Assembly (NCBI GenBank): GCA_023362775.1
Contig: JALMGJ010000015.1
Coordinates: forward strand, 12,163,501-12,227,500
Direction of reading: 5' to 3'
Source of the DNA: Charina bottae
Lineage: Eukaryota > Chordata > Lepidosauria > Squamata > Charinaidae
Length of the DNA: 64,000 bases
The notes under the pieces were generated by a model that worked only from the letters and a program-made list of their open reading frames with translations, ran no database searches and was not told where the DNA came from. The first letter of the stretch is position 1. The number at the start of each line of letters is the position of its first letter. Below, piece after piece: positions 11,146 through 22,577 of the stretch. The translations under genes were made by a program, and so were the position numbers.

Positions 11146-11200
11146 TGCAAGCAAACAACCAAGCTCAGAGAGCACCAAAGATGCCACATTTTAACTTTTA

Positions 11201-12554
11201 TCTATGGTCAACGAATGAAATACATTTTGATTTGAAATAAGTGCAAAAATTCCATGTATGAGAATTTTACCAAACTTTAATTCTCTTTGGAAAAAAAATA
11301 TTAGCACACATTCTTTCATCGGTCAAATCATGAAAGAAAGATAAAAAAAGCACGAACATTTCTCAGCCTGTCCCATTTCAACAATTCTCAACATGCCGCA
11401 GAGAGGAAATTCATTCCCTTCCCAAGGCTAGAATAGACAATAGAAAAGGAGAAGGTTGCTCAGCTGCCAGTGACTCATAGCTCCCAAGATGTACTTTGTA
11501 AATCTGGTAAAGAAAGAAAATTGGTGGGAGGTGTTTCTTATATATATGGAGAAAGAGAGAGAGAGAAAGAGAGAGAAAGAAAGAGAGAGAGAGACTGTTT
11601 ATGGCTGCACTCACCTTTGGCTTCATTTTATATCAATCACCTCTTGTTAAGAACATTCCCAGAGCTTCCTATTTCATGAAAATATTGCACCTCTGGTCAC
11701 ATATGTATAGAATAAGGCAACGTCTGAGGGAAAAGTATCATTTCTAGACTTCAGCTAAAGACCAAACATCTTCTGGATCAGTGGAGGTGAAAATAGGCCA
11801 CCAGATTGTGGCTTGCTATTGCATAAAACTAACCTCATCATCCTTGTTTCTGGTGGTCTTCTATCACAGGGTTTATTGTATCCTCTTAAAAGTAATGGCT
11901 TAGTAAGTTCAGTCTGGCTTACTCTCAGGTCTCTGAGTGCAGCAGGAATGGAGAACATTTGTCCCTTCAGATGCTACTGAACTACAACTCTCAACATCAT
12001 TTACCTTGCTAATTGAAGCTGATGGGACTGTAATTCATCAATAGCCAGAGTTTCTTCATTCTATATTTTCCAGAAGTAATCCCCATTCACTGTAAAAAAT
12101 ACAACAAAAGAAATGAATCAAATACTCCTGTTTAAAGCATCCTGCTCAGCATCCCCAAATAATGAAATATTGAGAAAAACACAAATGCCTGGCTAGGGAA
12201 TATGTTTAAAAGGAAAAGAAAAGAAAAGAAGCAATGACTTTGTATTGTTCAAAGTGCAAATTACTTGAAAGAAAGATTGTGATAACATTGAAGTGACCTA
12301 CAAAATCAGAAATGTTTCATACCTTAAGCAGCTGAGAGAAAGCAAAGGGAAAAACAAACTCTCTTGTAGCACATTAAACTGGCTGTTAGACCTGCAAGGA
12401 TGCGAAAGGTGCTAATTGCCATATGAATTTTCCTATTTTTATGGTTTCCTGTTTATTTAATTTCCCAAGCATACTTTTCTCTTCCTATACCCCAACGCAT
12501 CTGTTGTCACACTAAGATAGATATGGTATCACATCCCAAAATGTGAAACTATTT
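11201..12554. other. No gene seen; repeat remnants
   Basis: Contains a GA-rich tract at about 11549-11594. A diverged MITE-like segment lies at about 11960-12045, with the two arms CTACAACTCTCAACATCAT and GCTGATGGGACTGTAATTC. Nothing coding was recognised. Confidence 0.45.
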
Positions 12555-12595
12555 TCACACACACACACACAGTGAGAGAGAGAGAGAGAGAGAGA
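12555..12595. repeat. (CA)n(GA)n microsatellite
   Basis: Short CA run joined to a GA run. Confidence 0.95.
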
Positions 12596-12732
12596 TGGAC
12601 ATGTTTTATTCACCCTTCATCTTCTGATAAGCTCCAAATTTCTGGCAAGATCCAAGAGCAGCTGTTTAATGTCCCACAATATCCTTGGCATAAAAAGACT
12701 CCAGGATATTATGGGCCTATCAGCCAACAGAA

Positions 12733-13245
12733 GGAGCATGGTAGCTCAGCGGGTTAAACTGCTGATGCTCTAAGACTGCCGATCAGCAGGTCGGCAGTTC
12801 GAACCTCCGCGTGGCATGGTGAGCTCTCGTCACTTGCCCCAGCTCCTGTCAACCCAGCAGTTCGAAAGCTAATTGCAAGTAGATAAATGGGTACCACCTT
12901 ACGTGGGAGAATTTGCTGGCGTCCTGTCGGGGGTCGCCTCCGGAGCGAAGAAGACCTCGCGAATGGCGGCGGAGACGGAGAAACGGAGACGACGGATCCC
13001 GAACAGCAATATCCAGGACGTCAGCAGCCAAAGCAAGGTATTCTGGGACATGTAGTCCAATACTACAAGAGTCGGTTCCCTTACCCCTTCCCTGAGCGCG
13101 CGGTAATAAACGCTGTTAATATATATGAATGTATAAATATATGAATTGCAAATGTTGTAAGCCGCCTAGAGTCCTCCGATAGGGAGGGGATAGGCGGGGT
13201 ATAAATACGAATAATAAATAAACAAATAAATAAACAAACAAACAG
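12733..13245 (+). mobile_element. Chimeric SINE-like element with CpG-rich middle and L2-type tail
   Basis: Three parts in order. (1) A tRNA-derived head, GCATGGTAGCTCAGCGGGTT, with B box CAGTTCGAACCTCC, and a body shared with the second SINE family through GATAAATGGGTACCACCTTA. (2) From about 12916, a CpG-rich block with ATGGCGGCGGAGACGGAGAA and GAGACGACGGATCCCG, unlike any other SINE here. (3) A tail, GTAAGCCGCCTAGAGTCCTC then GGGATAGGCGGGGTATAAAT and (AATAAA/AAACA)n, matching the 3' end of the L2-type LINE at 5345. It is either a distinct SINE family recruiting L2 machinery or a SINE joined to a LINE 5' and 3' end. No clear target duplication was found; only AACAGA recurs. Confidence 0.6.
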
Positions 13246-13365
13246 ACTACTGATGTCTTTGGCTAGGCCCTCTATGGCTTCCTTTCATAGAGTGGGTTTA
13301 TGAAATGTAGGAATGGGCACACTTCATTTGAGTAATTGTTATTGTTTAAGAAGATCCTATTCCTT

Positions 13366-14217
13366 GGGCTAAGAATTTTGGATATAATATCATGCTGGAC
13401 TAATGGGAGAATATGTGCATGAAAGGTTTGAAATTTATGCTGAATTATAATTTGAAAGAAAAATTTTATAAGATGATGTATCGTTAGTATCTAACTCCTG
13501 ATAAGTTGTCAAAAATGTATAGTGGTGTAACTAATGTCTGTTGGAAATGTTCACAGGACGAAGGAACCTTTTACCATCTTTGGTGGACTTGTGAGAAGGC
13601 TAAAAAGTTCTGGGACCAAATATGTATTATTATTCAGAAGATTCTTAAAGTAAATATACAAAGAAAGCCAGAACTTTTTCTTTTAGGTTTGATGGAAAAA
13701 CAACTAGAGAAACAGCATGGAGTTTTGCTACTATATATGATCACGGCAGCAAGATTGTTATATGCACAACGATGGAAAGATCCACAAATACCTACAGTTG
13801 AAGATTGGATTGTTAAACTAATGGATTTGGCTCAGATGGCTAAATTAACAGCTTTAATAAGAGAGCATTCTATTTCTACATTTATATCAAATTGGCAACC
13901 ACTTTTGGAATATTTGCTTGTAATTGAAAAAAATGACGTTTTGATCCTGGGTTTTAGAGATTGAATGATTTTTTGTAATAGAAATAATGTTATGATAGGT
14001 TAATTAATTGTAAGAGATTATATTTGCATTTAATCTTATACAGTATCTGTATCGGAAATAGTCGGAAGTCGCCTTTTCCTTTCTCTCTTTCTGTTCACAT
14101 CTTTATAGTTTGTTCTTTTTTCTTTAGTTCTGTTTTCTATCTATTCTATAGTTTTTTTCTTTTTTGTATTTTAAATATATCTTGAAAATAAAATAAAATA
14201 TAAATGAAAAAAAGAAG
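13366..14217 (+). mobile_element. L1 LINE, 5'-truncated 3' end
   Basis: Flanked by a perfect 18-bp duplication, AAGAAGATCCTATTCCTT, at 13348-13365 and 14218-14235, which defines an 852-bp insertion. It holds the last part of ORF2, a short pyrimidine-rich 3' UTR, and an A-rich end (AAAATAAAATAAAATATAAA). Long duplication, 5' truncation and an A-rich tail are standard for L1 target-primed reverse transcription. Confidence 0.92.
13506..13964 (+). pseudogene. L1 ORF2 C-terminal fragment
   Basis: 152 codons from the end of an L1 ORF2 protein. The cysteine-rich knuckle CWKCSQDEGTFYHLWWTC has the spacing C-x2-C-x8-H-x4-C (Cys12, Cys15, His24, Cys29). It is followed by KPELFLLGLMEKQ and AARLLYAQRWKDPQIPT, typical of the L1 C-terminal domain. 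The RT and endonuclease are absent. The same domain occurs on the minus strand at about 56618-57323. Confidence 0.9.
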
Positions 14218-14235
14218 AAGAAGATCCTATTCCTT

Positions 14236-15651
14236 TTGAAGTTTTGTTTTGGTTTTTTTTGCATTTTCTTTTCTAAATGACCTACATGCTCTCACATCCT
14301 GTCTGTAATGAAATGACCCTGGAAATACAGAAGGAGCAGAGCCTTTACAGAAAAGATTTCTGAGTCCAGGAGAGGGGTAAAATGTGAGAAAGAAAGTTGG
14401 AGTAATTCTGCTTTAATTATGCTAGGTATATGTTGAGCAAGAAAATTGCCTTGACAGGCTTTCAAGATGCTGTTGCATTGTCCTACTCGCAATAAAAATA
14501 ATTCCAGCAATCCCAATGGTTCCTCTTTTCTGAGATGGCCAGTCTCAAAGGGCTTAATCATAATATATTCTGATAAATATCAAAAATCAAATGATTTTGG
14601 AAGGCCAGGACATTGAACTGAAACCTACACTACGACATTCAGCCAAAATAAAAGTAAAAGGCTGGCATTTGGATACAAAATAGATGAACAGTATTAAGAA
14701 GGCCTGACTTGGCATCTGAGGGGGAAAAGCTATTAGTGTCTTAACAGGTCAAAGTTGAATATGAGTCTTTTTCTTCAGTAATACTTATACCTGTACAGAA
14801 AGAACTCCGGGATATCTATGTTCTTTCTCTTTAGAGTACAAGGCACATTTTTATGTATTTAGTTTTGAATGAGTACAGTAAGGTTGCTTGCAATAGCTCA
14901 GAACAGTTATGGAGTGTAGAACCCCAGCAGAAATAGGGTCAAATTAAGGGCAACTTCATTCTATGAATTGTAGGAAAAGAAAGACTTATAAATAAGGGAG
15001 CCAACAGAAGGGAGAAATTGGAATAGGGGGTCCATCAAGACTGTACATGTTCTCAGTGGGGGTCCAAAGGAAAAGAGTAAGTTGAAAGGGCCTGAGTTGG
15101 AGAGAAACTAAAACAAAGACAGCCTTGTATCCAGAAGACTTCATCATGTTATAGAAGGAGAGTGGGCAAGTCAAAGTTCCTTAATTAAAAGAAAGTAAAA
15201 TAAATGTGAAGTGGCAAAGTTCTCAACTTCATTTAGAACTTCCTGCACTGATCATTAATTCTAATCAACTTAGTCTTTGGGATGATTGTTTGCTCCATCA
15301 ACACTTATGTATTTATCTGAATCATTTTTTCCTTCTCTTTTCAGCTTAAAATGGCTAAATTATAAGCCTTCCCCTATCCAAAGACTTATATATTTGAAAA
15401 ACAGCATCGTAATACAAAGGAAAAGGGATGGGAGGGCAACAGGAAAACAAATCCAGGCACTGGTCTTGATTGCAAAATCACTGAAATGAGCAACTAGGTT
15501 AGAAACTGCTCAAGGAGAAAAGTTCACGTTGTTGGTCAGGGGAATGACCCAGTTTCTATTATCTCCATTTTGGCTTGAAGGAATTTCTGCTGCCAGGTGG
15601 TGATTATTAAAAGAGGGGGAGAATCTGATAGAACAGACTTTTCAGTGCATA
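14236..15651. other. No gene seen
   Basis: Unique DNA with short chance ORFs; no element recognised. Confidence 0.4.
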
Positions 15652-15653
15652 TG

Positions 15654-15709
<56 letters not shown>
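15652..15709. repeat. (GATA)n microsatellite
   Basis: About 14 uninterrupted GATA units. GATA arrays are common in squamates. Confidence 0.98.
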
Positions 15710-15716
15710 GTTTCAA

Positions 15717-15910
15717 AGTTCGTCACCACCCATCTCACTCAAAGAGCGACTCTGGGTGGTTACAATAAAACTGAAATAAATAAAGATTAAAATACAATAA
15801 AAACAATATTCTTAAATAAAAGCATAAATATAAATATAAGCATTGATATACTTCAAGGAAGAATATATTCAACTGCCAACAACCTCAGAAAAAGCCAGAC
15901 CTACACTGAG
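15717..15910 (-). mobile_element. L2-type LINE 3' end, degraded
   Basis: CACCACCCATCTCACTCAAA then GACTCTGGGTGGTTACAATA is the reverse complement of the CCGCCCAGAGTC...GGGCGG tail of the LINE at 5345. It is followed by A-rich sequence typical of its 3' UTR read backwards. The outer limit is approximate. Confidence 0.6.
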
Positions 15911-18845
15911 TGACCGGTAGGTTTTGTTTGTTTTTCTTCATTGTTCACAGTTTTAAAAAAATACAGAAAGAAAAGAGTATATAGGCTGGATTAAATTATA
16001 TATGGAATTCAGGAATCTAATTAATAAAAGCTTGGTAGATGAAGAAAGTTTCAAGGTTGCAATAAAGTGATGGAAGAGCAGAGAAGCAAAGTTATGGATA
16101 AATAAGAGCCCCTCTTATTACTTAGGCTGGGCCCCACCCATTTTTGAAGCATGGTGCTGGTGGACCTCAGCCCCCTCAAAATGTGGCAAGCCTTTGCATT
16201 GACTTATCTGTGTTTCATTTTCCATTGCCCTTTCCATCCTTTCCGTTATATTTCTTAAAAATAAAAGAAAGAAAAATGAGTTGTGAGGGGAGTGGGGGAA
16301 ATGATTGATCCAGATTATTTCATAATTGGCAAAGCAGGTTGGTGACCCATATGTCTGCTCCAAGCCAGCAGAAACATGAGTATGTATAAGTTAAACAAAT
16401 GGTATTGAAGGGTAACTTTAAGTAAACCAAAAATTGGAAGTCACTATTAATTTTATCGGTTCCACAGTTCTGTCCCTTTCCTAGGTATCTGTACTCCCCT
16501 CCTTTTCTTTTTCTTTTCTGTTTCCGCTTTTTGCTACTTCTCTCATTTAACCTTCAGATACTCAGCAGTATTAAATTTGTTAAGTCAATAGCTCAGTCCA
16601 TAATCCTTTTTTCCTCCCTCTTTTGTTTTGCCCTCCGTGCTGCTTTCACTTCTTAGACATCGTCGTCTTTAGGTTTCCTGCATATTAAAAATGAGTCCCT
16701 TATTGTCTGCAGTGGTTATTGTTAATGCATCTGCTCTAATTAATTTCATTAACTGGATTTTAAAAAAAGCACACAAAGAATTAGATCTGGGCATCAACTC
16801 CAGTTTCATTTGCTTGAGCTATTCAGGAATCATGACTCATTGATTGGAATTGGGCATTGATTTGAATCTCTCTCATATCCAAGTGAAATGGAAATATATT
16901 TACTAGACTAGAATAGACTCAGAGGTCAGAGCTTAGTTCTCATCTTTCTGGCCCATAATCAGTGGATGGTTAAGACAAGATATTGCTGAGGCTAGGAGAA
17001 GGTTTGTTAACTGTTGGGGGTGGGGGGAGAAAATGTTCTGCTAAGCTTAAAACACATAAAATAAAACTGCTACAGATTTCTGTGGGAGCAGAATTGAGAA
17101 GGAAGGTCAAGAGGCAATAACCACAGAAGGAAAGTAACAGGGCTAGTCAAAGTCTTATCCTCGAGGTTCAACATAGCAAAGCAGTACTATAAATCCAGAG
17201 AAGCAGGCATAGATAATTGTTATGAGATAATCTAAGATTCATAAATCCAGGTGACCAAGCTGGATCAGAATTCTCCATGCAAGAGAAAGTATATCCACCA
17301 TGGTTTCTAGCATTTTTCTGCTATCGGCACAAATGTTTTCCAGAGCCAGCAGTAGACAACACCCAAATTCATCCTCAGGAGATATCCCTGACTCCCTTTG
17401 CTCTTAAGAACTCCAACACTGAAGCCTTGCATTCCATACCATTCAGTTCATTATTACTTTCATTGAGTTGGGGGTTATGGAGTATCTGAAATTATTTACA
17501 AGTTGCAGATTCCAAAAATGTGGAAATCTTTATAGAACTTGCATCTTGGTTGGGTTTAATACAAAGGATGAGTGATCTCCCCAGTTCCTCAGTCAACTCT
17601 CCTTCCCTTTCATCCTGTGATGAAGTTTACTCAAGGTAGTCTTGATAATTTGTTGGTGGGGCCAATAAATTTTTAATCACGTAAAATACCCTCCACTTTT
17701 CTGCTCTCCCAGATGCATGAGTTCCCCCCCCCCATTAACAATTATGCACATTTTATAAAATATTCAGAAGTTGCTATTTAAGTGTACATCACATATAATA
17801 GTTAATGTAGAAAGGATAATATACACTTTTTTTTTGCCCTTAGGACTTGGTGGTTGTGGGGTGGTAGATTTATACAGAGAGCTGTCCACTATTGAAACCA
17901 ATATAAATTAAATCAGAAAAGAAGCAGAGCATTTCAGCCTTCTGGCAAAAAATAAATAAGTTACAAAATACTAAAAAAAAATAAAAATGGACGTACTCCT
18001 TTTTTATCACTAACTTAATGCAACATCAAAGCCTAACATTCCGACCATCAGCATAAAGAGACAGAAATTTATCTTCCTGAAGTCTTTTTTTCTTTTTCTT
18101 TTTTTCTTTTCTTCCTGAGATATTAGCCCAGTCTTAATCACTTAAATAGATGCGTCAAGACATGTGGATCACTGTGGCGCTACATTAAGCTAACCACATG
18201 AAAGCTCTTCATTTCTCTTCTTCTCTAGTGTTGTACCTTACAGGTTTTTTGAAGGTGACAAGAAAGAATAGCCAGCACTAATAACAACAACCAAAGAATC
18301 TGAGACTCCATTCTGAACACATCCATTGTCTTTTTAAAATTAATTTTCCTTAGGCTACTTATTGCAAAAATCTCTTTCATTATATACAGTATTAGGGCTC
18401 TCCCCACATTCTCATTTATGGGTTTTCCTCCCGTCCTTGAATAGTAGAAATCAGTGCCTCAACAGCAGCTTTTTGCAGTACCTCTAAGACAAGGCTAGTA
18501 AGTTGCTCCCTTCACACTAGAGACTCTGTGTATGTGTGGGGAGGGGGTCTGTTGCAGCTGTGGGGGACCAAGGAACCGGAGAAGAAGTTCTTCTCTTTCT
18601 TTGCTGCCTATGTCTCTCTCCTCCAAGTGTTAATCTCTCACCACCTTCTGCCATGATGATCATATGCATAAAATAAGCCTTTATCTTGCTCCAGTCACTG
18701 GGGGTGACAGCATGCTCTTCGGTAAGTGCAGACATAAAGGCTGAGATCCTCATTGTGACAGGTGACAGAAGTTACCTGTAGGACCACCAACCTCACTGAA
18801 TAGTTTTAATGAGGGTAGTAATCCTATTGGGTGATTAAAGAAGAA
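15911..18845. other. No gene seen; unique DNA
   Basis: No recognisable exon, RNA gene or bounded element. The interval about 16630-16860 is balanced in composition with homeodomain-like words (TTAATGCATCTGCTCTAATT, TTTCATTAACTGG) and no repeat signature. It is a possible conserved non-coding element, but conservation cannot be judged from one sequence. Confidence 0.4.
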
Positions 18846-18924
18846 GAAATCCGCCCAGAGTCCCTTGCATGGGAGATGGGCGGGGAATAAATTGAAATAA
18901 TAAATAAAATAATAAATAAATCTT
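18846..18924 (+). mobile_element. L2-type 3' tail fragment
   Basis: CCGCCCAGAGTCCCTTGCAT, GGGAGATGGGCGGGGAATAA and an (AATAAA)n end. Only the terminal stem and A-rich tail are present, so it is a very short LINE 3' end or the end of a SINE that uses this tail. Confidence 0.75.
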
Positions 18925-19283
18925 TGGTTGCCAATTGAGGCTTTGTTCTCCCCAGCAGCTAAAGGAGAAATAGTCAGAAGAAGCACAGATCTGGAAGATG
19001 GTCTTGCAGCTCACCAACTGGAGCTCTGCTGGTCACTGACCTCGCTCAGACTGGTCCTCCATGCAAATCAGAAGAGGATATAAAAGGAGTATTTATACTA
19101 TTTTTCCCATGTAAAACACTACCTTCCTGTTGGATATTTTTGATCCAGCCCCAGCCTGGCCCCAAGGTGAAGGTTCTGATGTGAGGACATGTCCTCAATG
19201 ACTTGCAGCCTTACAGTTGGAGCAAGGTGGCTGTGTGATTGATCCCTTAGTTTTGAATAAACGATTAGGTATTACTTAGGCAA
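18925..19283. other. No gene seen
   Basis: Unique DNA between an L2-type tail and a SINE. Confidence 0.4.
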
Positions 19284-19502
19284 GAGCCAGTTTGGTGTAT
19301 TGGTTAAGGCATCAGGCTAGAAACCAGGAGACGTGAGTTCCAGTCCCACCCAAGGCATGAAGTCAGCTGGGTGACCTTCGGCCAGTCACTTTCTCTTAGC
19401 CCTAGGAGGAAGGCAATGGCAAACCACTGCTGAAAAAACCTTGTCAGGAAAACTGCTGAGACATGTCCAAGCAGTCTCTGAGGCTTGGACACAATTGAAT
19501 GG
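19284..19502 (+). mobile_element. Sauria-type tRNA SINE, alternative tail
   Basis: Head GAGCCAGTTTGGTGTATTGG, B-box-like GAGTTCCAGTCCC, body GGGTGACCTTCGGCCAGTCA. The 3' part differs from the 8810 copy: GGCAATGGCAAACCACTGCT, then a segment ending TTGGACACAATTGAATGGA. The end runs directly into a GATA/GATG array, which probably grew from the SINE tail. Confidence 0.85.
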
Positions 19503-19579
19503 AGATAGATAGATGATAGATAGATGGATGGATGGATGGATGGATGGATGGATGGATGGATGGATGGATGGATGGATGA
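19503..19579. repeat. (GATA)n(GATG)n microsatellite
   Basis: GATA units followed by about 13 GATG units, starting at the SINE 3' end. Confidence 0.97.
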
Positions 19580-20479
19580 TAGGCAGGTGACACCATGGAG
19601 GACCTACTCATATTTTGAAACATTTTTTTAAAATAAATGGAGGATATATTTGGAGACTCAATCCTGATTAACTGCAATTAGAAGTAGTCTACCCTCTGTA
19701 ATGGCCAGAGTCTTATTCCTGATTCCCCCTTCTTTTTTTCCATATCTGCCATCTTTATAGAGGGAAGAAGTGATATACAATTCTTAAATGAAAAGCTATT
19801 TTAGACAACATTTTCATTTACTCAGACAAATGAGACTGTGTAGGAAATTTTTCATGACTGACACTGCAACTAACCAGGATGTCTCCCATTTCTAAACCAA
19901 ACAAAAAGGACTGAAAGGGAAGGTGAGATACATATGAGGACCACATCAGTGGAAGATGAATCTTCAAAATCTTCCCAGGAACCATTTTCTAACTAAAACA
20001 GCTCCTTTTCCGGAATTCCAAATGTTCTATATATATACATTCATGAAGCCTTAACGATGCATCTCATTGGGCAAAATCGCTTTGCAGGGTTGAAATCAAG
20101 TCAAGCAGGAGAATAACACAGGATTAATTATAATGCCCTAGCACCCTACTTCTGATGTTAATTGTCCCTTTTCCTGCAGATGGATTGGCAAGTAAAAAAG
20201 GTCTGCTAAACAAAAAATATCATTCCATATTCATGACTGCCTTCCACACCTTAGAAGTAGAGCTTTGTAGGTCTCAGTTCTTTGGGAGTGCAGGGAAAAC
20301 AAGCAGGATTACTTTGATAAGGGGTGGTGGAGGTGAAGGTAATCAAAGTATTTCTGGAGAGTGAGGCAGACTTTCTTGTATTTGTTACTACATGGCTTCT
20401 CTCGCAAGGAAGCTGCCATTCTCAGCCTAGAGTATTAGTGAGCAAGGTTTAGAAAGGGGATTGTACAGGTGTGCAAAGT
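19580..20479. other. No gene seen
   Basis: Unique DNA; nothing recognised. Confidence 0.4.
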
Positions 20480-20487
20480 GTCTAGAA

Positions 20488-20618
20488 CAGTGTTCCTCAA
20501 CCTTGGCAGCTTGAAGATGTGTGGACTTCAACTCCCAGAATTCCCCAGCCAGGCTGGCTGGGGAATTCTGGGAATTGAAGTCCACACATCTTCAAGTTGC
20601 CAAGGTTGAGAAACACTG
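20488..20618. mobile_element. hAT-type hairpin MITE
   Basis: A 131-bp foldback. Ends are CAGTGTTCCTCAACCTTGGC and its inverse GCCAAGGTTGAGAAACACTG. Almost the whole element is two inverted arms meeting at CCAGCCAGGCTGGCTGG. Flanks GTCTAGAA (20480-20487) and GTCTAGAG (20619-20626) are an 8-bp duplication with one mismatch. CAG...CTG ends and an 8-bp duplication are hAT hallmarks. Confidence 0.9.
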
Positions 20619-20626
20619 GTCTAGAG

Positions 20627-20980
20627 GTCTGTTTCCTAAAGCCCATTTTGAAATTAGAAGATGAAGAATTAGAGCTTTGGTGCCTTCCGACATTGGAAGG
20701 AGTGAGATCAGAACAGAACAGAATATTTTGCCCTTGAAATGTTCCTTTCATCTTTAGAGGATTGTAGCATTTTTAGACACTAATGTTTCTGAAGCAACCC
20801 AACATCATAATATATCATTAATCATCCATCCAGAGGCACTGCAGAAGAAGATAACACTTCACTGGGCCACCAACAACATCTCCAGTGTTAGAATGGAACG
20901 TGAACAATCCATAAAGGAACAATCTTCCAGAAACACTGATATAATTGGTTATCATAGTAAGTTCCCCTCCCTCCCTCCTT
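20627..20980. other. No gene seen
   Basis: Unique DNA between a MITE and a microsatellite. Confidence 0.4.

Positions 20981-20981
<1 letters not shown>

Positions 20982-21040
<59 letters not shown>
20982..21040. repeat. (CTAT)n microsatellite
   Basis: About 14 uninterrupted CTAT units. Confidence 0.98.
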
Positions 21041-22048
21041 GTCATTTTTATTTGGGTCCCATTTTTTCTCCACTGCTGACACATTTTTTGCTTTTCAAAG
21101 AGAAAAAAGAAAAAAAGGGATGTGTTCAATATGTTGGCTCAGTACTAAACAGCAACAACATGGGAAATCCTGTGAAATCTCCTGCCATGTCCTCCTCTTG
21201 CATTCTCAATCTAGTAAAAATCCCGCCTTGAGCATATGGGTTACATAAGCCTGCCACATGGAGATGTGGCATCGGTGATGTTGTAGAATAACCATCAGTG
21301 TGACAGCATACACCAAGGCCTACCTGAGATTTCACTTATTAACTGCAAGACAATCAAAGTTACAGTATTACATTGAAGAGACAAGTATGTTTAAATCACT
21401 CTGTTTTCCTATCTGTTGATCTATCATCTGTTTCTCCTCCCCCACATCTCTCATTTTCTCTCTCATTTTCAGGGTCCCTTTCTAATATGCAGAGTCACCA
21501 AAAGTTGCAGCTCCATTCTAAGCTTTTTTAAACAGATTGTTATCATGAAATAACAAAGTACATGCTCATGGATGAGATTAGATGTGTTTTTAGGTCGCAA
21601 GCTAAAAGCCCACTAACGCTCCCAGGCAGTCCTTGTCGAGGAATGTTTGTTAATTTGAACCCCTCTTTTTGCTGCTTTTCTTTAATCTGCCAGCCAGCTG
21701 TCTCCCATAAAAAGATATTTCTGTTTTTAGTTACAGATCTGTTTAGAAATAAAAACTCACCATAAATTCACAACCATATGCATATATATTTTACTGTTTC
21801 TATTTTGCTGACAATTTAAAAATAAGTTTATATACCCAGACATGCATATGTACATACACACATGCTATACATTACTTTGGAGAGAGAATAGAGTAAATAT
21901 ACATTTCAGTATGCACACATTCACATGCATGTACATATGTAGTTGCACACACATATGTACATACACCTGTCTGATATCCAGTTTTCAGCTGGGGTAGCAT
22001 AGCTGTAAATCAGGAACTTTTATTTCTGATCCAAATAATGATCCCTTC
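21041..22048. other. No gene seen
   Basis: Unique DNA. A stretch at about 21835-21965 is rich in ACATAC/CATATG words, an imperfect CA-type simple sequence. Confidence 0.4.
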
Positions 22049-22061
22049 TATTGTCTCTAGC

Positions 22062-22287
22062 TTCGAAATTCAATTGGAAATTCAATTCAAAAGCATGCAA
22101 ATGCAAGTAGATGAATAGGTACCACTTCAGTGGGTAGGTAACAGCGTTCCGCGTGCGTCATGCTGGCCACATTACTGCGGAAGCGTCTTCGGACAACACT
22201 GGCTCTTTGGCTAACAAACAGAGATGAGCACCGGCCCCTAGAGTCGGATACGACTGCACAAATGTGCGGGGGGGACCTTTACCTTTT
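22062..22287 (+). mobile_element. tRNA-derived SINE, second family, 5'-truncated
   Basis: Body and tail of the family: AAAAGCATGCAAATGCAAGT, GCGTCTTCGGACAACACTGG, CTAGAGTCGGATACGACTGC, CCTTTACC. The tRNA-like head is missing. A perfect 13-bp duplication, TATTGTCTCTAGC, at 22049-22061 and 22288-22300 shows that it inserted in this truncated form. Confidence 0.92.
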
Positions 22288-22317
22288 TATTGTCTCTAGC
22301 AGGATGAGAGGCTTTGT

Positions 22318-22362
22318 TTCATATTTTATTTTATTTTACTTTATTTTTATGTTATTTTATTA
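22318..22362. repeat. (ATTTT)n-like simple repeat
   Basis: Imperfect ATTTT/ACTTT units just beyond the SINE tail. Confidence 0.8.
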
Positions 22363-22577
22363 TGCTAAACTAAATAACAAAAGGAAAGTATATTTGCATA
22401 CAATAGCATTAATTACCAGTATTGATAAAACCATGTTAACTTCAGTCTTATTAAGAATGAGAAAAAATTGAGAGACAGAGACAGAGAAACAATTTTTTTG
22501 GAGGGAGGGCTCAGAACTTTAGATATATAAAAAGCAACATACTGACCATATTGCTTACTCCTTTGTTTGTGGGGTGG

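Larger units (their letters stand above)
10692..11189. mobile_element. Penelope-like element, inverted double insertion
   Basis: Two partial copies of one family lie tail-outward: a minus-strand copy (about 10692-10856) and a plus-strand copy (about 10857-11189). Each ends in the same sequence, AGCTCAGAGAGCACCAA followed by a trailer. An 11-bp duplication, TTTAACTTTTA, at 10681-10691 and 11190-11200 encloses the pair, so it entered as a single event. Inverted or partly tandem pseudo-LTR organisation is a known hallmark of Penelope-like retroelements. Family assignment comes from the related copy at 51641-52152, which encodes a GIY-YIG-type C-terminal remnant. No reverse transcriptase is left here. 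Confidence 0.75.
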
